From: Acidobacteriota bacterium
Lineage (GTDB): Bacteria > Acidobacteriota > Terriglobia > Bryobacterales > Bryobacteraceae
Direction of reading: 5' to 3'
Assembly: GCA_003223115.1 (NCBI GenBank)
Contig: QHXW01000003.1
Span: forward strand, 1 to 56,933
Length of the DNA: 56,933 nt
Part shown: positions 53,572 through 56,933 of the stretch, piece by piece
How positions within the stretch are numbered: the stretch's first letter is position 1
Layout: the number at the start of each line of letters is the position of its first letter
The notes under the pieces: model-generated
Databases searched by the model: none
Told to the model about the DNA's origin: nothing
What the model saw: the letters and a program-made list of their open reading frames with translations, nothing else
Program-made: the position numbers and the translations under genes

Positions 53572-56067
53572 CTACCTCGCTGCTTGCGTGGCTTTGTTTT
53601 CGGAAATGATCAGCTTCGCGGTCACGGGCGCGATCTTGTACACCGTCTCGCGCTTATTGAGTCCGACCACGATCGAAGCCGGTGTCAGTTCAAATTCGTA
53701 TTCGCCCGGTTTGGCCGAAGCCGTGGCTTCGCAGGCCAGGTGGTATTCGCTTTCATTCATGTGCAACTCGACCGGCTGGCAACTCACTTGAGCCGGCAGG
53801 TATTCCGCCTTCAGAGTCACTGGCTGAGTGAACTCCGGTTCTCGATGGAAGGCTCCAACCAGCTCCGCTTTACCGCCTGGTTGCAGAGCGACGGGCTCTT
53901 TAGGCGCACCAATGCTGTAACCCTGCACAATTTCGAGCGTAAGGGAAGGCGTGAGTAACACTTCATCTTCGCCCTCTTTAGACTCGCCGAATAGCATCAG
54001 GTCGTATTTTTCCGGAGAAGTGTGCGTGGTGGTCAGGATGTTGAATTCGCCTTCCTTCGCATATTTCTCTTTCTTCTGCTCGGTATTAGCGCGCCGCACC
54101 TGAATTTCGGCGGCAGCGGGCGCAGTCACAGCCACGCCGATATTCTCGGGCGGCCCGTTGTCGGGAACGCTGGGTTTGAATTTCCACTTCAGCGCGTAGC
54201 CGGTGCCCTGAACCAGGCGTAACACGCGCGGTGCTTCCATTTCAATGCTGCCAGTGGGCTCTTTCGTCATAGCCACGGGCAACTGAAGGCCCAGCCAGGG
54301 CGCCACGAATGGATTCTGATTTTCGCGGCCTTCGGCGTCCGCTATGCCGGTGCCGCCCGCGATACTAGTGATCATGCCCAGGCACACGGCCCGGCGGCGA
54401 ACCACGGCGCCATCGTTCGTTTTGCCTTCACCCCAAACCGTTACTTCGGTCAGCGGGCGCGGCTTCGCACCGGGCTTGGCGGTAATGGTGAGCTTTCCAC
54501 TGCGCGACGTCGAGTACGCGTCGTCTTTCCACTCACCGGGAATGTGCCCGCCCTCGACGATGAAATCATCTCCCAGATCCGCAATACTCAACTGCACGGG
54601 CCAGATGAATCCATGCCGGTTGATCGTGACGTCGACGCTGACCGTGCCTTTTGCTGGAATGTTCAGGTACGGATTCGACACGGTGAGAACGAAATCTGCA
54701 GGCTGTTTGCGCGCGGCCAGGCGATAGGCATATCCAGGACCGCCGCGAGCGAGCAGATCCTCCACCGTGACCACGATTTCGTGTGCGCCTGCCGGAACTT
54801 TGAAATCGAGCCAGGGATCAGAACTGGTCCGGCCCGCGGAAAGCAGCGAGAAGACGTCTTCCTTGGGCGGCTGGTCTCCGGCGGATGCCAGCTTCTTTCC
54901 CTTGGAATCGTAGACTGTCACAACGCCATCCAACCGGGACGTTCCCAATCCTCTGGCGCGTAGTTCAAACGCCCAGTGCTCGCCCGGTGAGACAGCGATC
55001 TTGTAACGATCCACTTCGCCGGGTTTCGAAATCCGCCCGTTCATCACGGTGGACGGAGCTAATGCGAGAGCTTCATCATCTGTGCGGCGCGCAGGTTCGA
55101 TGGTCTCGGGCAAATCACCGACCGTAAATAGAAACGGCAGACTACCGGGCTCGCCAGGAACATTCAGCCGCGTAAATTCGAGTTGCGGACCGATGGAGGA
55201 TAAGTCCACCGCTGTCTTGGCCGGAGCGCGCAGGTTGCCGCCAAAGAAGTCCACATCCAGCTTCTCGCCGCGCTTCCATCCCAGGGGGAACATGCCGTCC
55301 GCGTATGCGAAGTTTCCAACTTTCAGGCGATAGAAATTCTGCCTCTGCTCGCTGAAGCGGGCATCGTGCACGATGGCATAGTAATCGCCGTCATGCGGGA
55401 ACGTGAGGTCCACGCGGGCATCCACTCCCAGGCCCGGGGCATCCTCGCTGCGTGCCACCTGTTTGCCCGAAGAATCCACAATGCGCAGCACCGGATCGAT
55501 CGCGGAACCGGCGCGCCGGGCTTCCATTTCAAATACCAGACGCTCACCCTGCGTGGCGTGAACGCGGTAGTAGTCGCGGTCAGGACCGTCCAAGGTTCCA
55601 TTGATGATAACCGGGGCGTCAATGCGTTGAGCTGTTTCGATGGAATCGTTCGAATGCTCGCGCGCATCAGGCCTCGACTCCTCTTCGATTACTTCCGGAA
55701 AAGCGCCGACGGTGAACAACAGAATATTGGAAACTCCATCCGGTGTCACAACGCGCATGGGATAACTGCCGATGGCCGCATCGGCCTTCAACTCCACCAG
55801 GTACGGCAGGCGGCGCCCGGCCAGCATCTTTTCTTCAGACGGGGTGAGCGGTGTAAACGTCGCCGGCAGCGTCGTGAGGATCTGCGCGCCCTCGCTGAGA
55901 TTCTTGCCGGCCAGTGTCAAGGTGAACGATTTCCCGCGCTGTGCGCCACGCGGCTCGAGTTCCGTCAGAGACGGCGGCGCGGCTGCGGCCGGCACGATTG
56001 AAGCTGGCACGGCTGAAACTATCCAGGAAATCGAGACCAGCAGCCCAGTAGCTTTGCGCATGTTCAT
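53572..56067 (-). CDS. Exported PPC-domain protein (planctomycete-type)
   Basis: 831 residues from ATG 56067, whose A is the last base of the upstream TGA (TGATG; GTG 56070 is an alternative). Signal peptide about 1-30. Several beta-sandwich modules: an IPT-like N-terminus (LEPRGAQRGKSFTLTLAGKN), then two bacterial pre-peptidase C-terminal (PPC) domains, the first about 140-250 (INGTLDGPDRDYYRVHATQG) and the second about 340-470 (MNGRISKPGEVDRYKIAVSP). The C-terminal third holds further Ig-like strands. No catalytic residues seen. Likely a cell-surface scaffold or binding partner of the DUF1549/DUF1501 proteins. Confidence 0.9.
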   Translation of the reverse strand: MNMRKATGLLVSISWIVSAVPASIVPAAAAPPSLTELEPRGAQRGKSFTLTLAGKNLSEGAQILTTLPATFTPLTPSEEKMLAGRRLPYLVELKADAAIGSYPMRVVTPDGVSNILLFTVGAFPEVIEEESRPDAREHSNDSIETAQRIDAPVIINGTLDGPDRDYYRVHATQGERLVFEMEARRAGSAIDPVLRIVDSSGKQVARSEDAPGLGVDARVDLTFPHDGDYYAIVHDARFSEQRQNFYRLKVGNFAYADGMFPLGWKRGEKLDVDFFGGNLRAPAKTAVDLSSIGPQLEFTRLNVPGEPGSLPFLFTVGDLPETIEPARRTDDEALALAPSTVMNGRISKPGEVDRYKIAVSPGEHWAFELRARGLGTSRLDGVVTVYDSKGKKLASAGDQPPKEDVFSLLSAGRTSSDPWLDFKVPAGAHEIVVTVEDLLARGGPGYAYRLAARKQPADFVLTVSNPYLNIPAKGTVSVDVTINRHGFIWPVQLSIADLGDDFIVEGGHIPGEWKDDAYSTSRSGKLTITAKPGAKPRPLTEVTVWGEGKTNDGAVVRRRAVCLGMITSIAGGTGIADAEGRENQNPFVAPWLGLQLPVAMTKEPTGSIEMEAPRVLRLVQGTGYALKWKFKPSVPDNGPPENIGVAVTAPAAAEIQVRRANTEQKKEKYAKEGEFNILTTTHTSPEKYDLMLFGESKEGEDEVLLTPSLTLEIVQGYSIGAPKEPVALQPGGKAELVGAFHREPEFTQPVTLKAEYLPAQVSCQPVELHMNESEYHLACEATASAKPGEYEFELTPASIVVGLNKRETVYKIAPVTAKLIISENKATQAAR

Positions 56068-56933
56068 CACCTCGCAGACGCCAGTTGCCTTTCGACCGGA
56101 ACCGGAACGAACTCACGCACCAGCTTGCCGTTCGCGACCTCGAAAATTCGCACGAGGCCATCAAAACCGCCGGTAGCGAGTTGGCGGCCATCCGCGCTGA
56201 ACGCTGCCGCGTAGGTTCCCCGGTGACCTTTGCAGGTGGCGATGCGCTCGCCGGTTTCAGTTTGATAGATGGGCACTTGTTCAGCAGCGCCGGCCACCGC
56301 GATTCTGCCCCCGTCGGGTGAAAAAGCGAGAGCAAAGATCGCGCCGTCCTGCATTTCGAACTTGCGGATGAGCGTGGAATCGTCGGCTATTCTCATGGAA
56401 GCCGGACGGTCCATCATGTACAGGTAAGGGATTCGTTCAGCGCCGCCGATCAGGATGATATCGCGGCTGGGGTGCCGGGCGATAGCGGTGAGTTCGCCGC
56501 GCAGCGCGTTGATGTTTTCGATGAAAGCGCCCGTCGTCGCGTCGCTCAACTTGGCGGCCTGGTCGCGACCCACCGAAACCAGACGCTTCCCGTTCGCTCC
56601 AAAAACTGTGCCTAAGACCCAGTTTTCGTGGTAGGACAACTTGAGCGCTTCCTTTCCGGCGGCGGTGTCCACCACGCGGACGGTATTATCGGCGCAGCCA
56701 ACCGCGACACGCGAGCCGTCAGCCGAAATGGAGGCGCCGAACACGGTGTCGTTGCTGACTGTGACCGAGCGTTTCAATTTTCGTGTGCCCACGTCCCACA
56801 GTTGAACTTCGCCGAAGCGTGCCGGAGTGCCGCCCGCGGCCACCAGCGTCTTGCCATCTGCCGAGAACTGGAGCGATTGAATGCGATCTGAAATTCCCAA
56901 AAGGCGGGCCGCAAGCCCGGAGCCATCGGCCTT
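56067..56933 (-). CDS. WD40-repeat protein, C-terminal part (partial)
   Basis: The frame enters from the right edge and ends in TGA at 56067-56069, giving at least 288 residues. WD-type blades are visible: SLQFSADGKTLVAAGG, GASISADGSRVAVGCADNTV, TVFGANGKRLVSVGRDQAAK, ALAFSPDGGRIAVAGAAEQV and AAFSADGRQLATGGFDGLVR. The N-terminus, where these proteins often carry a cytochrome c (PSCyt1-type) domain, lies outside the window. Its stop overlaps the start of the PPC-domain gene, so it heads the operon segment WD40-PPC-DUF1549-DUF1501-CehA. Confidence 0.92.
   Translation of the reverse strand, partial: KADGSGLAARLLGISDRIQSLQFSADGKTLVAAGGTPARFGEVQLWDVGTRKLKRSVTVSNDTVFGASISADGSRVAVGCADNTVRVVDTAAGKEALKLSYHENWVLGTVFGANGKRLVSVGRDQAAKLSDATTGAFIENINALRGELTAIARHPSRDIILIGGAERIPYLYMMDRPASMRIADDSTLIRKFEMQDGAIFALAFSPDGGRIAVAGAAEQVPIYQTETGERIATCKGHRGTYAAAFSADGRQLATGGFDGLVRIFEVANGKLVREFVPVPVERQLASAR

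Noticed and set aside
1-56933. CRISPR array, prophage or integrase
   Set aside because: No regularly spaced repeats, and no cas, capsid, integrase or transposase motifs seen in the translated frames.

Overview
The window looks like a GC-rich chromosomal segment of a Gram-negative acidobacterium, probably of the Bryobacterales / Candidatus Solibacter type. This rests on gene families rather than any marker alignment: a protease with a Solibacter-type C-terminal (TIGR03437-like) domain, a TIGR03436-like VWA protein, a PadR plus membrane protein pair, a GWxTD protein beside a carboxypeptidase-regulatory/beta-barrel protein, and a DUF1501/DUF1549/PPC/WD40 cluster. Lipid A genes (fabZ, lpxA, lpxI) and an OmpH/Skp chaperone show an outer membrane. 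I see no phage, no intact IS, no CRISPR, no rRNA and no tRNA gene.

Layout. 1-1.7 kb: end of a Rieske protein and a cytochrome b fused to a diheme cytochrome c. 1.75-4.4 kb: a frameshifted FliA-type sigma factor, a small secreted protein, a possible MITE and a TonB-like protein. 4.4-7.6 kb: minus-strand operon fabZ-lpxA-lpxI-Gfo/Idh/MocA dehydrogenase. 7.6-11.9 kb: M20 peptidase, decayed genes, a frameshifted TlpA-like thioredoxin, membrane protein and PadR. 11.9-20.2 kb: fumC, dipeptidase, lipoprotein, zinc oxidoreductase, LytTR regulator, inositol-phosphate synthase and epimerase. 20.2-26.7 kb: envelope group (secreted protease, GWxTD protein, barrel protein, small protein with an amber stop). 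26.8-31.2 kb: alcohol dehydrogenase coupled to a double alpha/beta hydrolase, then a VWA protein. 31.3-32.3 kb: gene graveyard (multiheme cytochrome c and alkaline phosphatase remnants). 32.3-37.3 kb: solo groES, OmpH, citrate synthase, zinc-ribbon protein, interrupted creatininase, PLP sulfur-amino-acid enzyme. 37.3-40.4 kb: brnA antitoxin remnant, methyltransferase, frameshifted serine hydrolase. 40.7-44.4 kb: alaS (frameshifted) coupled to a YpdA-like reductase. 45-48.2 kb: MFS relic, acyl-CoA synthetase, L,D-transpeptidase. 48.3-56.9 kb: minus-strand cluster WD40 - PPC - DUF1549/1553 - DUF1501 - CehA/McbA-like protein.

The most striking general feature is the number of broken reading frames, at least twelve loci. 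Some are single-base slips in short G runs of otherwise perfect genes, including essential alaS, and look like consensus errors. Others carry internal deletions, a lost heme cysteine or a CTAG duplication and look like real decay. The most interesting biology is the uncharacterised extracytoplasmic cluster at the right end, the GWxTD/barrel pair, and a GnnA-like dehydrogenase in the lipid A operon that suggests amide-linked lipid A.
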